Notes: generated by a model not told the origin, from the letters alone. Numbered from the stretch's first letter, positions 11,776 to 22,983 are shown. The stretch: DNA of 64,000 nucleotides from Gemmatimonadota bacterium (GCA_022826565.1 JAJDUP010000020.1:1-64000); one strand, 5' to 3'. Made by a program: numbers and translations.

Positions 11776-12749
11776 GAACGCTTCTCCTTCCAATGAATGA
11801 TATCGGCTTCGTCGGTTTCGGGCGCGTCGCCGGGCTCCCGGGCGGCGGAATCGCGCTCGTCGGGACCATCGGCATCCGGCTCGTGGGTCAGCTCCTGGTA
11901 GTCCACCTCGCGTGGCTCGACGTCCGAGTCCGTGTCGTCCGGCTCCTCGTCCAGCAGCGGATCCCGTTCGGGGAGTCGCTGCAGCAGCCCGAGGAAGACC
12001 GATCTGAGCAGGCCCCACAGCGCGTAGCCCACGATCGCCGGGAAGAACCAGTAGTAGGGGACCGTGACGGCGAGCCCGAGGCAGGCCGCCAGCAGCGTTG
12101 TCCTGATGATTCCGCGCCGGGTTCTGAAGTCCAGCGGAGGCATCTTGGCGTACGGGATGTGGCTCACCATGAGGATCGAGGCCAGAACGGCGGTGATCAC
12201 CATGATCTGGGGCCAGGGGAGGCCCGCCAGGTACTGCTGGAAGAGCGGAGTGGTGGTGAAGGGGTAGTGCGTGGCCAGGATCAGGCCGGCGGCGGGGCTT
12301 GGCAGGCCGTGGAAGTGCGTGCGGGCCTCGCCCCCCTGCTCGACGTTGAAGCGCGCCAGCCGCAGCACTGCGACCGCGACGTACGCGAAGCCGATCAGCC
12401 AGCCCCAGTCCGATTCGGGGAAGTAGAGCAGGACGAGGATCAGCGCAGGGGCGACTCCGAAGGAGATCGCGTCGGTGAGCGAATCCAGCTCGGCCCCGAA
12501 GTCGGATCCCGTGCGCGTGACCCGCGCCACCCGCCCGTCGAAGTAGTCCAGCACCCACGCGATGACGATGCACCACGACGCCCAGATGAAGTCTCCCCTG
12601 ACCGCGGCGATGATCGCGTAGAGGCCGAAGAAGAGATTGCCGAGGGTGAAGGCCGAGGGCAGGATGATCACCCCGCGCCTCAGGTTCCGGCGCGGGCGCT
12701 CGCGGCGTCGTCGGCGCCAGCGTCGGGGTCTGCGGTCGCGAGGCGTCAC
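11772..12749 (-). CDS. pssA: CDP-diacylglycerol--serine O-phosphatidyltransferase
   Basis: CDP-alcohol phosphatidyltransferase motif DYFDGRVARVTRTGSDFGAELDSLTDAISFGVAP. Confidence 0.93.
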   Translation of the reverse strand: MTPRDRRPRRWRRRRRERPRRNLRRGVIILPSAFTLGNLFFGLYAIIAAVRGDFIWASWCIVIAWVLDYFDGRVARVTRTGSDFGAELDSLTDAISFGVAPALILVLLYFPESDWGWLIGFAYVAVAVLRLARFNVEQGGEARTHFHGLPSPAAGLILATHYPFTTTPLFQQYLAGLPWPQIMVITAVLASILMVSHIPYAKMPPLDFRTRRGIIRTTLLAACLGLAVTVPYYWFFPAIVGYALWGLLRSVFLGLLQRLPERDPLLDEEPDDTDSDVEPREVDYQELTHEPDADGPDERDSAAREPGDAPETDEADIIHWKEKRS

Positions 12750-13453
12750 GATGGCTCCTCCGCGCGATCGATCCGGGCCACCGGGGTCTCCCCCCCGCGC
12801 ACGACATCGCCCGGCTCGACGCTCACCGGCCAGCCGGGCGGCAGGAAGAGGTCCACCCGCGACCCGAAGCGGATCAGCCCGATCCGGTCGCCCCGCGCGA
12901 CCCGGTCGCCCTCACGCGGATAGGTCACGATGCGGCGCGCGATCAGCCCCGCGATCTGCCTCACCAGAACCGGCCCGTCCTCCGTTGCGATCCCCAGCGA
13001 CGCGGCCTCGTTCTCGGCGCTGGCCTCCTCGCGCCAGGCCGCCAGATACCGACCCGGACGATATGCGTAGTGGCCCACCTCGCCCCCGAGCGGCGCCCGC
13101 TGCACATGCACGTTGAACACGCTTAGAAAGATAGTCACACGGGTCGCGTCCCCGTGCATGAAGTCCTCCCCCGGAACCGTCTCGACACTCATCACCCTGC
13201 CGTCCGCCGGCGACACGACGACGTGCTCGCCCGCCGGGAGCTGCCGCTGCGGATCGCGGAAGAACCAGGTGATGAAGAGCGCGGTGATCCCGAGCACGGC
13301 GGGGACCGCCGCACGGAGCCCCGATCCTCCGCTCCGCGCCCAGATGAGGGCCGCGACGAAGAGCACGGCGCACACCACGATGAATGGCATCCCCTCGCGC
13401 GCGATCGGGATTCTCACGGTGAGCGCCCCTTCGCCAGCGGGCCCGCGGCGCAC
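12746..13453 (-). CDS. psd: phosphatidylserine decarboxylase (short form)
   Basis: VVSPADGRVMSVE, IFLSVFNVHVQRAPLGGEVG, RIGLIRFGSRVDLFLP (GSR-type processing site). Confidence 0.92.
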   Translation of the reverse strand: MRRGPAGEGALTVRIPIAREGMPFIVVCAVLFVAALIWARSGGSGLRAAVPAVLGITALFITWFFRDPQRQLPAGEHVVVSPADGRVMSVETVPGEDFMHGDATRVTIFLSVFNVHVQRAPLGGEVGHYAYRPGRYLAAWREEASAENEAASLGIATEDGPVLVRQIAGLIARRIVTYPREGDRVARGDRIGLIRFGSRVDLFLPPGWPVSVEPGDVVRGGETPVARIDRAEEPS

Positions 13454-13490
13454 GGCGTGGCGCGGACGCCGGCCACCGCCCGCGGCCTCG

Positions 13491-14447
13491 TCACCCTGCC
13501 ACCTCGACCGCGAACCGCGGCGACTCGTAGTCGGCCAGCGCCGTTCCGGTGAGCCGCTCGAAGACTCCCCGGTAGCGGTCCCCGATGGCGTCGACCACGT
13601 CGCCGGGAAGGGCGGGGGGCGGATACTGCTTGGGCCAGTCGGTCAGCCCGTTCAGGTAGTCGCGCAGCGGCTGCTTGTCGAGGGACGGTTGGCCGCGACC
13701 GGTGCGGTAGTGCTCCTTCGGCCAGAAGCGCGAGGAGTCGGGGGTGAGCACCTCGTCGATGAGCAGGAGCTCCCCCTCGGGCGAGATCCCGAACTCGAAC
13801 TTGGTGTCGGCCAGGATGATGTCCCTCCGTGCGGCGACGGCCCGGGCCCGCTCGTAGATGTCGATGGAGCGGTCGCGCAGCCGGTGCGCGAGGTCCGCCC
13901 CGAGCAGCTCGATCACGTCACCGAAGGTGATGTTCTCGTCGTGGCCTTCCTGGGCCTTGGTCGCGGGCGAGAAGATCGCCGGCACCAGCGAATCGCTCTC
14001 GATCAGCCCCGGCTGCAGCGGCTCTCCGGCGAGCGTGCCCGATTCACGGTACTCCTTCCACGCGGACCCGGACAGGTAGCCCCGCACCACGCACTCGACC
14101 GGCAGCGGGCGCGTCCGGCGGACCAGGCTGGCGCGGCCCGCCCATTCTCCCTCGCACCCCGCCAGCGCCGGCACGGCCTCGCGGATCTCGCCGGTGCGCA
14201 CCGAGATGAGATGATGCGCGATGTCGCGCAGGTGGGTGTCCATCCACCAGGCCGTGATCTGGGTGAGGACGCGGCCCTTGCCCGGGACGGGTTCGTCCAT
14301 GACGACATCGAAGGCGCTGACCCGGTCGCTGGCGACGAGGAGGAGGCGGTCGGCTTCGCCGGGGCTCCCGTTCCCGGCACCCCCGTCGTTCGGCACCGCG
14401 TACACATCGCGAACCTTCCCGCGGAAGAGCAGCGGCAGCGGAATCAC
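13491..14447 (-). CDS. purC: phosphoribosylaminoimidazolesuccinocarboxamide synthase
   Basis: FRGKVRDVYAV, LLLVASDRVSAFDVVMDEPVPGKGRVLTQ, DTKFEFGISPEGELLLIDEVLTPDSSRFWP. Confidence 0.97.
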   Translation of the reverse strand: MIPLPLLFRGKVRDVYAVPNDGGAGNGSPGEADRLLLVASDRVSAFDVVMDEPVPGKGRVLTQITAWWMDTHLRDIAHHLISVRTGEIREAVPALAGCEGEWAGRASLVRRTRPLPVECVVRGYLSGSAWKEYRESGTLAGEPLQPGLIESDSLVPAIFSPATKAQEGHDENITFGDVIELLGADLAHRLRDRSIDIYERARAVAARRDIILADTKFEFGISPEGELLLIDEVLTPDSSRFWPKEHYRTGRGQPSLDKQPLRDYLNGLTDWPKQYPPPALPGDVVDAIGDRYRGVFERLTGTALADYESPRFAVEVAG

Positions 14448-15883
14448 ACCCGGACCTCGCCGGCCTGGCGCGCCGAGTCCTCGTACCGTGCCAACACCGG
14501 TGCCACATGCGTGCCGAGGAAATCATCCACCTGCTGCGGCGCGCGTCCCACCAGATTCTCCGGCCGGGCCATCTCCTCCAGCTCCGCGGCGCTCACCCCC
14601 AGTTCGCCGTCGGCCGCGATTCGGGCGAAGAGATCGTCCTCCTCTCCCTCCGTCATGCGGCGGGCGGCGGCCAGCGTGTGGCGCCGGATCCGCTCGTGCG
14701 CCTCCTGCCGGTCGCCCCCGCCGGCAGCCGCGTCCATCATCACGGCTTCCATCACCATGAACGGGAGGTGGACGGCGAGGTTCGCCGCGACGACCCCCTC
14801 GTTTACATGCAGCCCCGCAGCGACGTTCTCGGCCAGCACCAGCACGGCGTCCGTGGCCATGTACGCATCGGGGATGCACAGGCGCTTGTTCGCGGAGTCG
14901 TCGAGGGTGCGCTCCAGCCACTGGGTCGCGGCGGTCTGCGCGGGGTCGGCGGCCAGCGCGATCACGTGGCGCGTCACGGCGCAGATGCGCTCCGAGCGCA
15001 TGGGGTTGCGCTTGTACGGCATCGCCGACGAGCCGACCTGGTCCTTCTCGAAGGGTTCCTCGACTTCGCGCAGGTGCGAGAGCAGGCGGACGTCGTGCGC
15101 CATGCGGGACGCCGAGGCCGCCACGCCGGCCAGGGTGGCCAGGAACGCCTGGTCGACCTTGCGCGTGTAGGTCTGGCCCGTGACGGGATACGCGCCCTCG
15201 AAGCCGAGCCGGCGGCACACCGCGCGCTCAAGTGCGTCCACCTTGTCGTGATCGCCGCCGAAGAGTTGCAGGAAGGAAGCCTGGGTGCCGGTGGTGCCGC
15301 GAACGCCCCGAAGCCGGAGCGCGCCCAGCCTGTACTCGATCTCGTCGAGGTCGAGGAGGAAGTCCTGGATCCAGAGGGTGGCGCGCTTGCCGACGGTGGT
15401 GGGCTGGGCGGGCTGGAAGTGGGTGTAGGCGAGGGTCGGCCGGGCGCGGTGGGTCGTGGCGAAGCGGGCGAGGGCGCGGATGACGGCGACGATGCGGTCG
15501 CGCGCCAGAGTCATCGCGTCGCGGTGCTGGATCAGGTCGGTGTTGTCGCCGACGAAGGCGCTGGTGGCGCCGAGGTGGAGGATCCCCCGCGCGGCCGGCG
15601 CGACATCGCCGAAGTGGTGGATGTGCGCCATCACGTCGTGACGGAAGCGCCGCTCGTAGCGGGCGGCCGCCTCGAAGTCGAAGTCGTCGAGCCCCTCGCG
15701 CATCTGCCGGATCGCGTCCGCGGGGATGTCGAGCCCGGCGTCCCGCTGGGCCTCGGCCAGGGCGAGCCACAGCCGCCGCCAGGTGCCGAAGCGGAACGCG
15801 GGCGCGAAGATCCGCTCCATCTCGCGCGAGACGTACCGCGCGGAGAGCGGGTGTCGGTAGCGGTCCGCGTCCTGACCGGCCAT
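14444..15883 (-). CDS. purB: adenylosuccinate lyase
   Basis: SAFVGDNTDL, LAYTHFQPAQPTTVGKRA, signature GSSAMPYKRNPMRSERIC. Confidence 0.97.
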   Translation of the reverse strand: MAGQDADRYRHPLSARYVSREMERIFAPAFRFGTWRRLWLALAEAQRDAGLDIPADAIRQMREGLDDFDFEAAARYERRFRHDVMAHIHHFGDVAPAARGILHLGATSAFVGDNTDLIQHRDAMTLARDRIVAVIRALARFATTHRARPTLAYTHFQPAQPTTVGKRATLWIQDFLLDLDEIEYRLGALRLRGVRGTTGTQASFLQLFGGDHDKVDALERAVCRRLGFEGAYPVTGQTYTRKVDQAFLATLAGVAASASRMAHDVRLLSHLREVEEPFEKDQVGSSAMPYKRNPMRSERICAVTRHVIALAADPAQTAATQWLERTLDDSANKRLCIPDAYMATDAVLVLAENVAAGLHVNEGVVAANLAVHLPFMVMEAVMMDAAAGGGDRQEAHERIRRHTLAAARRMTEGEEDDLFARIAADGELGVSAAELEEMARPENLVGRAPQQVDDFLGTHVAPVLARYEDSARQAGEVRV

Positions 15884-15906
15884 GGCTCAGGTCTCCCGCC
15901 GGGCGT

Positions 15907-17382
15907 TCACGTCCATTCCAGCAGTCCGGTGCGCACCACGCGTCCGCTGCGCTCGAAGAGGAGGACGAAGGGTCGGCCGCGCTGCTGGGTCCTCCGGAGC
16001 GCCGCCGCCGCTTCGCGCGCCGTGCCGAGGCGCGTGTTGTTCACCGCCAGCAGCACGTCGCCGCGAGCGAGCCCCGTCCTCCTCGCCAGCAGCTCCGAGA
16101 TCTCCACGACCAGCGCTCCCTCTGTCGAGGAAAGGCCTCGTTCGGCCTGAATCCCCGGCGTCACGGTCACCACTTCGAGGTCTCTCAAGAGTTCGACCCG
16201 CTCCGCCGTGACCGAGGGCAGCGGCTGGGCCTCGATGAGCACCGGCTCCATCCCATCGACCGCCAGCTCGATCCTGTCCCCGGCTCCGAGGTCGAGCAGC
16301 GCGGCAGCGTAGTCGAGGGGCGTCGCCATGCGGTTCTTCCCGGCGCGGACCAGACGCGCCCCGGCCCGGATCCCCGCTTCAGCCGCCGGCGACCCCGGAG
16401 TCACGCGCGCGACCCGGACACCGCGCGAGCGGCCGAACCCGTCGGCCTCCACCGCATCCACATCGAGGCCCAGCCAGGCGCGCCGGACCTCGCCGTAGCG
16501 GGCGAGATCACCTGCCACCTTGAGCGCGCGGTCGATCGGGATCGCGAAGCCGAGTCCCTCGCTGCCCCCGGAGCGCGACAGGATCGAGGCGTTGATCCCG
16601 ATCACCTCGCCGAGCGCGTTCACGAGTGGGCCTCCTGAGTTGCCGGGGTTGATGGAGGCGTCGGTCTGGATCATGCCGAGGTGGAAGCCCTCGTCGTCGC
16701 CGCCCGGCACGATGTGGCGTCCAAGTGCGCTGACCACGCCCGCAGTGACCGAGGGCTCGGCGTTCGAGAGGAGGCCGCCGAAGGGGTTGCCGATCGCGAC
16801 CGTCCACTCGCCGATCATGAGGTCGGCGGCGGTGCCGAGCGGGGCGGCGGGGAGGTCGGCGGCGCCGTCGAGTGCGAGGACGGCGATGTCGCTGGCCGGG
16901 TCGGAGCCGACGAGCCGCGCATCGAAGTCGCGCGCGTCGGGGAGGGTGACGAGGATCTCGGTGGCGCCCTCGACGACGTGATGGTTGGTGAGGACGGTCC
17001 CCCCCTCGCCGATGATGAACCCCGAGCCGTGGCCCTGCGTCTCGCGGAAGGGGAGGAAATAGTCGTCGAAGAAACTGCGCCGCCGGACGCGCTCGCGCCT
17101 CCGCACCGAGATGGTGACCACCGCGGGGGCCACCCTCCGCGCCGCGCGCACGATGGCGGTCGTGCGGCTCTGCGCGATGGATTCCTGGGGTGTGGGGGCG
17201 GAGGAGAGGCTGGCCGGCAGGATGGTGGCGGCAGCCGGTTCGGCTCCCGCCGCCGGGGCGGCCGAGTCGGGCCAATTGGTACTCCTGGGGACGATCTCAC
17301 ACCCGGATAGGCCGGCGGCACCCGCAACCACAATCAAGAAAGTAAACTTAACATTACAAAATGTAATGTTGACATTACACAT
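15907..17382 (-). CDS. DegP/HtrA-type trypsin-like serine protease with PDZ-like domains, predicted lipoprotein
   Basis: Triad motifs TNHHVVEG, DPASDIAVLALDG, NPGNSGGPLVNALGEVIGIN; VAGAAGLSGCE lipobox; PDZ-like C-terminal regions. Confidence 0.93.
   Translation of the reverse strand: MCNVNITFCNVKFTFLIVVAGAAGLSGCEIVPRSTNWPDSAAPAAGAEPAAATILPASLSSAPTPQESIAQSRTTAIVRAARRVAPAVVTISVRRRERVRRRSFFDDYFLPFRETQGHGSGFIIGEGGTVLTNHHVVEGATEILVTLPDARDFDARLVGSDPASDIAVLALDGAADLPAAPLGTAADLMIGEWTVAIGNPFGGLLSNAEPSVTAGVVSALGRHIVPGGDDEGFHLGMIQTDASINPGNSGGPLVNALGEVIGINASILSRSGGSEGLGFAIPIDRALKVAGDLARYGEVRRAWLGLDVDAVEADGFGRSRGVRVARVTPGSPAAEAGIRAGARLVRAGKNRMATPLDYAAALLDLGAGDRIELAVDGMEPVLIEAQPLPSVTAERVELLRDLEVVTVTPGIQAERGLSSTEGALVVEISELLARRTGLARGDVLLAVNNTRLGTAREAAAALRRTQQRGRPFVLLFERSGRVVRTGLLEWT
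17350..17379. repeat. three alternating copies of TGTAATGT/ACATTACA (palindromic pairs), candidate operator
   Basis: AACATTACA AAA TGTAATGTT g ACATTACA read directly; spans truA stop and the htrA start region. Confidence 0.8.
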
Positions 17383-18145
17383 TGAGGTACTCCACGCGGG
17401 TCAGGAACAGGCCTTCAGGCGGCGCGGGTCGTGACGTCCTCAGGGCACCGTCTCCTTCTCCTCCTCGCAGCAGCAGAGCCATCTCGGCCGGCTCGCGGCG
17501 GCCCAGGCCGATGTCGACCATCGTCCCCACCAAATATCGCACCATTCGGTGCAGAAAGCGGTTCGCGGAGATCTCGAAGACAACGCCGAGATCGTCCCAA
17601 GGCACCCACCGCGCCCGGGTGACGCGGCAGGTGTACCCCCGCTGGGGCTGGCCGGACTTGGCGAAGGCACGGAACTCGTGCTGGCCGGTGAGGTGTGCGG
17701 CGGCGCGGGCGGCGGCGTCCAGGTCGAGGGGCCGGCAGAGGGGCCAGCACCAGCGGCGGTGGAAGGGGGAGGCGGCGCGGGCGACCGTGCCCACCCGATA
17801 GGCATAGCTGCGCGCGACCGCTTCGTACCTGGGGTTGAAGCCGTTGGGGACCGCTTCGATGTCCTCGGTCCAGATCTTGCCACGAAGCAGGGCATTGAGG
17901 GAGCGGGCCAGCTCGGCGGCGGTCCACCGGCCCGGCACGGTCACCGCCGCCACCTGCCCGGTCGCGTGAACGCCGGTGTCGGTGCGGCCAGAGCCGAGGA
18001 CCGTGCGGTGCTCCCCGGTCAGCCGCTTGAGCGCGGCCTCGATCTCGCCCTGGACGGTCGGCTTTCCGGGCTGCACCTGCCATCCCTGGAAGGCGGAGCC
18101 ATCGTAGTGCAGGGTCAGTTTGAAGCGGGTCTCTCGCTCGCCCAT
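17375..18145 (-). CDS. truA: tRNA pseudouridine(38-40) synthase
   Basis: KLTLHYDGSAFQGWQVQPGKPTVQGEIEAALKRLTGE, SGRTDTGVHATGQVAAV; start at MGERETRF inferred (ORF extends to 18253). Confidence 0.95.
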   Translation of the reverse strand: MGERETRFKLTLHYDGSAFQGWQVQPGKPTVQGEIEAALKRLTGEHRTVLGSGRTDTGVHATGQVAAVTVPGRWTAAELARSLNALLRGKIWTEDIEAVPNGFNPRYEAVARSYAYRVGTVARAASPFHRRWCWPLCRPLDLDAAARAAAHLTGQHEFRAFAKSGQPQRGYTCRVTRARWVPWDDLGVVFEISANRFLHRMVRYLVGTMVDIGLGRREPAEMALLLRGGEGDGALRTSRPAPPEGLFLTRVEYLNV

Positions 18146-18289
18146 TCTCCCGCCGGGGCTTGTCGCCCGGTAGTCGAAGTGCCGAAAAGAAAATCTACCT
18201 AGTGAGGGGACGCATGTGAACCGGTTGATTCCGCTGCCGCCGCGTCGGTACACTGGTCGCCATCATCCGCGACAAGGGACTGCCGAACC

Positions 18290-19342
18290 GTGACAGATAA
18301 GACCTTCAACCTCGTTCCCCTCCTGGCCAAGGTGGTGGGCGGGCAGGATCTCACCGCCGACGAAGCCGCGCGAGCCTTCAGCCGCATCGTGTCGGGCCGG
18401 GAATCGCCTGTGAGGACAGGGGGCCTCCTGGCCGCGCTTCAGACCAAGGGGCTGGCGCCGTCGGAGGTAGCGGGCGGGGTGGAGGCGCTCCGCGGCGCGA
18501 TGATTCCCGTCGCTTCGTCCGACCCGGACGCGATCATCGACACCTGCGGCACCGGGGGCGGGACCGTCTCCACCTTCAACATCTCCACGGCGGCGGCGCT
18601 CGTCGTGGCGGCGGCGGGGGTCCCGGTCGCCAAGCACGGCAACCGCTCGTTCACTTCGAAGTGCGGCAGCGCGGACGTGCTCGAAGCGCTGGGCGTATCG
18701 ATCGACCTCACCCCCGACGGCATGAGCCAGGTCCTTCGCGAGGCCGGGATCGTCTTCATGTTCGCGCCGCTGCTGCACCCGGCGATGCGTCACGTGGTGC
18801 CAGTGCGGCGCGATCTCGGGATCACCACGATCATGAACCTTCTGGGGCCGCTGACGAACCCCGCACGGGCGGTGCGCCAGGTCGTGGGCGTGGCCGACCC
18901 GGCGTTCCTCGAGCTGGTGGTCCACGCGCTCACCGAACTCGGGCACGAGCGCGCCATGGTGGTTCACGGCGAGCCGGGGCTGGATGAACTCAGTCCCTGC
19001 GGACCGACGCACGTCGCCGAACTGAGGGACGGCCGCGTCTCGGCCTACCAGGTCACGCCGGAGGAACTCGGCCTCGACGCGGTCGCGCCCGAGGCGCTGG
19101 CTGGAGGCGAGCCCGGCGAGAACGCGGCGGTGGTGCGCGCCGTGGTGGGCGGGCAGGAATTGGGTGCACCCCGCACGGCCGTGCTCATCAACGCAGCCGC
19201 GGCTTTCCATGTGGCCGGCCGAGTGGACTCGCTCGCAGACGGAGTCGCCGCCGCGGCCCGTGCGATCGACTCGGGGGCCGCGGCGGCGACGCTGGAGAAG
19301 CTCGTCGGCGCCAGCCGGAGGGCAGCCGGGAAGGGGCGCTAG
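18290..19342 (+). CDS. trpD: anthranilate phosphoribosyltransferase
   Basis: IDTCGTGGGTVSTFNISTAAALVVAAAGVPVAKHGNRSFTSKCGSADVLEALG, GPLTNPA. Confidence 0.97.
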   Translation: MTDKTFNLVPLLAKVVGGQDLTADEAARAFSRIVSGRESPVRTGGLLAALQTKGLAPSEVAGGVEALRGAMIPVASSDPDAIIDTCGTGGGTVSTFNISTAAALVVAAAGVPVAKHGNRSFTSKCGSADVLEALGVSIDLTPDGMSQVLREAGIVFMFAPLLHPAMRHVVPVRRDLGITTIMNLLGPLTNPARAVRQVVGVADPAFLELVVHALTELGHERAMVVHGEPGLDELSPCGPTHVAELRDGRVSAYQVTPEELGLDAVAPEALAGGEPGENAAVVRAVVGGQELGAPRTAVLINAAAAFHVAGRVDSLADGVAAAARAIDSGAAAATLEKLVGASRRAAGKGR

Positions 19343-19569
19343 CCGGTCTCCCCGCTAGTGCACCGTCCCCTGCGCAGGAGCCTCGACTGCGACTTCGGGC
19401 CGCGCGGGCCGGTGCGCCACTGGGCGCTCCGGCTTCGCGGCAGCGGCGCGGCGGTCATCCCGGCGGCGCCCCCTGATCACGATCCTGGTGTGTGTGCCGG
19501 TCTGATGACCGACGGCGAACATCGTCCTCATCGTCCTCCCCCTTCCGGTTGCTGCGAACTGTCCAGTGT

Positions 19570-20172
19570 CTAGTAGCTGCGGATGAGCCCCACGACGACG
19601 CCCTGAATGCGGACGTCGGCGGCGTCTTCCACGATGGGTTCCATGCTTTCGTTGGCCGGCTGCAGGCGGACGCGGTCGCCGGGCTCGCGGTAGAGCTTCT
19701 TGACCGTCGCCGCTTCGTCGCGGACCAGCGCGACCACCGTTTCGCCGTCGTGAGCCGTGTGGCGCTTGCGCACCACGATGTGGTCGCCGTCGCGGATCTG
19801 TTCGTCGATCATCGAGTCGCCCTCGACGCGGAGCGCGTAGTGGTTGAAGCGTCTGGGCACCATGTCACCGGGGACGTTCAGGGTTTCGTTGTCCTGAATG
19901 GCCTCGATCGGAAGGCCGGCCGCCACCGTGCCCAGGAGCGGAAGCGCGACCGTTGGTTCGCTTTCGGGCGTGACCTCGACCGAGCGGCTCCCGCGGTACG
20001 ACTTCCGGATGTATCCCTTGGCCTCCAGATTGGACAGGTGCTCGTGGACCGTCGCCAGCGACGTGTAGCCGAACGCCTTGCAGATCTCTTCGAAGCTGGG
20101 CGAATACCCTTTTTCGTCGATGAAGTCCTTGAGATAATCGAGGATTCGCTTCTGTTTCTTGGTCAGTGCCAT
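19570..20172 (-). CDS. lexA: LexA repressor
   Basis: MALTKKQKRILDYLKDFIDEKGYSPSFEEICKAFGYTSLATVHEHLSNLEAKGYI, GTVAAGLPIEA cleavage site, EGDSMIDEQIRDGD, VVALVRDEAATVKKLYRE. Confidence 0.96.
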   Translation of the reverse strand: MALTKKQKRILDYLKDFIDEKGYSPSFEEICKAFGYTSLATVHEHLSNLEAKGYIRKSYRGSRSVEVTPESEPTVALPLLGTVAAGLPIEAIQDNETLNVPGDMVPRRFNHYALRVEGDSMIDEQIRDGDHIVVRKRHTAHDGETVVALVRDEAATVKKLYREPGDRVRLQPANESMEPIVEDAADVRIQGVVVGLIRSY

Positions 20173-20247
20173 CGTCGATCTCCTCTTGCGAATGAAGCCG
20201 GGTCGCCGCGGCCGGGCTGTCGGCTGCGGGGGCGACCCATCGCCATA

Positions 20248-20288
20248 CCGAACATTATCCGAAGAACGATAACCGAAAATTGACCGAA
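20248..20288. promoter_or_regulatory. candidate LexA/SOS operator region between lexA and trpC: TTATC-N8-GATAA plus four phased CCGAA repeats
   Basis: ccgaacattatccgaagaacgataaccgaaaattgaccgaa; CCGAA starts at 20248, 20259, 20273, 20284; TTATC 20255-20259 and GATAA 20268-20272. Confidence 0.4.
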
Positions 20289-21128
20289 GAGCAAGTGCGC
20301 ATGGTCGGGCGATCCTCCGGGGGCGGGGGGACCGGGATCCTGGAGAGCATCGTCGCAACCAAGGAGGACGAGGTCCGAGGCCTCCGGCGGCACCGGCAGG
20401 ATCTGAGGCGGTCGGCGGATGACGCGCCGGCCGCGCGCGAGGTCCTGGCGCCGCTGAGGGCGAGCGGCCGCATCGGTGTCTTCGCCGAAGTCAAGCGGCG
20501 GTCGCCGGGAGCCGGCGACATCGACACGGGGCTCGATCCGGTCGAGCTGTCGGCGGCGTACGAGACGGCGGGGGCGGCAGCCGTGAGCGTGCTGACCGAC
20601 GGCCCCTGGTTCGGCGGCTCGCTGGATGATCTCCGCGCGGTCCGCGAGGCGCGCGCGATCCCGGTCCTGCGCAAGGATTTCGTGATCGATCCGCTCCAGG
20701 TGTACGAGGGGCGCGCGGCGGGCGCCGACCTGATGCTCCTGATCGTGCGCATCCTCGACCGGGCGCTGCTGGCGGACCTGCGCGCGATGATCCACGACCT
20801 GGGCATGACCGCGCTCGTGGAGGCGCACGACGAGTGGGAGGTGGAGTCGGCGCTGGAGGCCGGGGCCGCGCTGGTGGGCGTGAACAACCGCGACCTCACC
20901 GTGTTCGAGACCGATCTGGCGGTGACCGAGCGTCTCGCCTCGTACCTGCCGGGCGAGGTGGCGCTCGTCTCCGAGAGCGGAATCGCCGTCGCGGAAGACG
21001 TGGCGCGGGTGGCGGCCGCGGGGGCGGATGCCGTGCTCGTCGGCGAGGCGCTGGTGCGGAGCGGGGCTCCGGAGAGGCTGCTGGCCGGGATGGCGGCCGT
21101 GCCTCGGGTGGAGGGGCGGAGGGGATGA
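20280..21128 (+). CDS. trpC: indole-3-glycerol-phosphate synthase (TTG start, or ATG at 20301)
   Basis: [69 protein letters not shown]. Confidence 0.96.
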   Translation: MTEEQVRMVGRSSGGGGTGILESIVATKEDEVRGLRRHRQDLRRSADDAPAAREVLAPLRASGRIGVFAEVKRRSPGAGDIDTGLDPVELSAAYETAGAAAVSVLTDGPWFGGSLDDLRAVREARAIPVLRKDFVIDPLQVYEGRAAGADLMLLIVRILDRALLADLRAMIHDLGMTALVEAHDEWEVESALEAGAALVGVNNRDLTVFETDLAVTERLASYLPGEVALVSESGIAVAEDVARVAAAGADAVLVGEALVRSGAPERLLAGMAAVPRVEGRRG

Positions 21129-21783
21129 CGGCAGTGCGAGCCAAGGTGTGCGGCGTGATGACGCCGCGCGACGCCGCGATCGTGGACGCGGCAGGCGCGG
21201 ATTACATGGGGGTGATCCTGTCGCCGGGCTTTTCGCGAAGCGTGGCGCACGAGCGGGCCCGGGAGATCTACGGCGCGTGCCGGGCGCGGCGGGTGGGGGT
21301 TTTTGTGGATGCGGAAGCCGCACACGTCGCGGAGGTGGCGCGCGAGATGCGGCTCGATGTCGTGCAGCTTTCGGGGGGCGAGTCTCCCGCAGGCGCCGCC
21401 GCGGTCCGAAACGCGGGGCCATGGGCGGTGTGGAAGACCGTGCACGCACGGCCGGGCTTGTCAATCTCCGAATCGGCGGGCCCTTACGCGGACGCCGCCG
21501 ACGGTGTCCTGCTCGACGCCTGGGATCCGGGGCGCCCGGGAGGGACCGGCCGCACATTCGCCTGGGACGGGGTCGCGCGGCAGGTGCGCGATGCCATCGG
21601 TTCGGCGAGCTTCATTGCCGCCGGCGGAATGACCCCGGAAAACGCCGGCGCGGCCGTCGCAGCGCTCTCGCCCGACGTGCTCGACGTGAGTTCGGGGGTG
21701 GAATCGACACACGGCGCCAAGGACCCGGCGCGGACGAGAGCCTTCGTGGCGGCGGTCCGGCGGGCGGGCGCGGGAGGACGAAG

Positions 21784-21787
<4 letters not shown>
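21125..21787 (+). CDS. trpF: phosphoribosylanthranilate isomerase
   Basis: [72 protein letters not shown]. Confidence 0.94.

Positions 21788-22979
<1,192 letters not shown>

Positions 22980-22983
<4 letters not shown>

Noticed and set aside
12000-12807. 433-aa ORF 11506-12807 as a single protein
   Set aside because: Only its last about 90 aa (purS) are real; the rest is an alternative frame of pssA.
19343-19569. Possible small gene (ORFs 19358-19573 and the start of 19492-20283) between trpD and lexA
   Set aside because: No recognisable domain; the second ORF is largely antisense to lexA; likely non-coding spacer.
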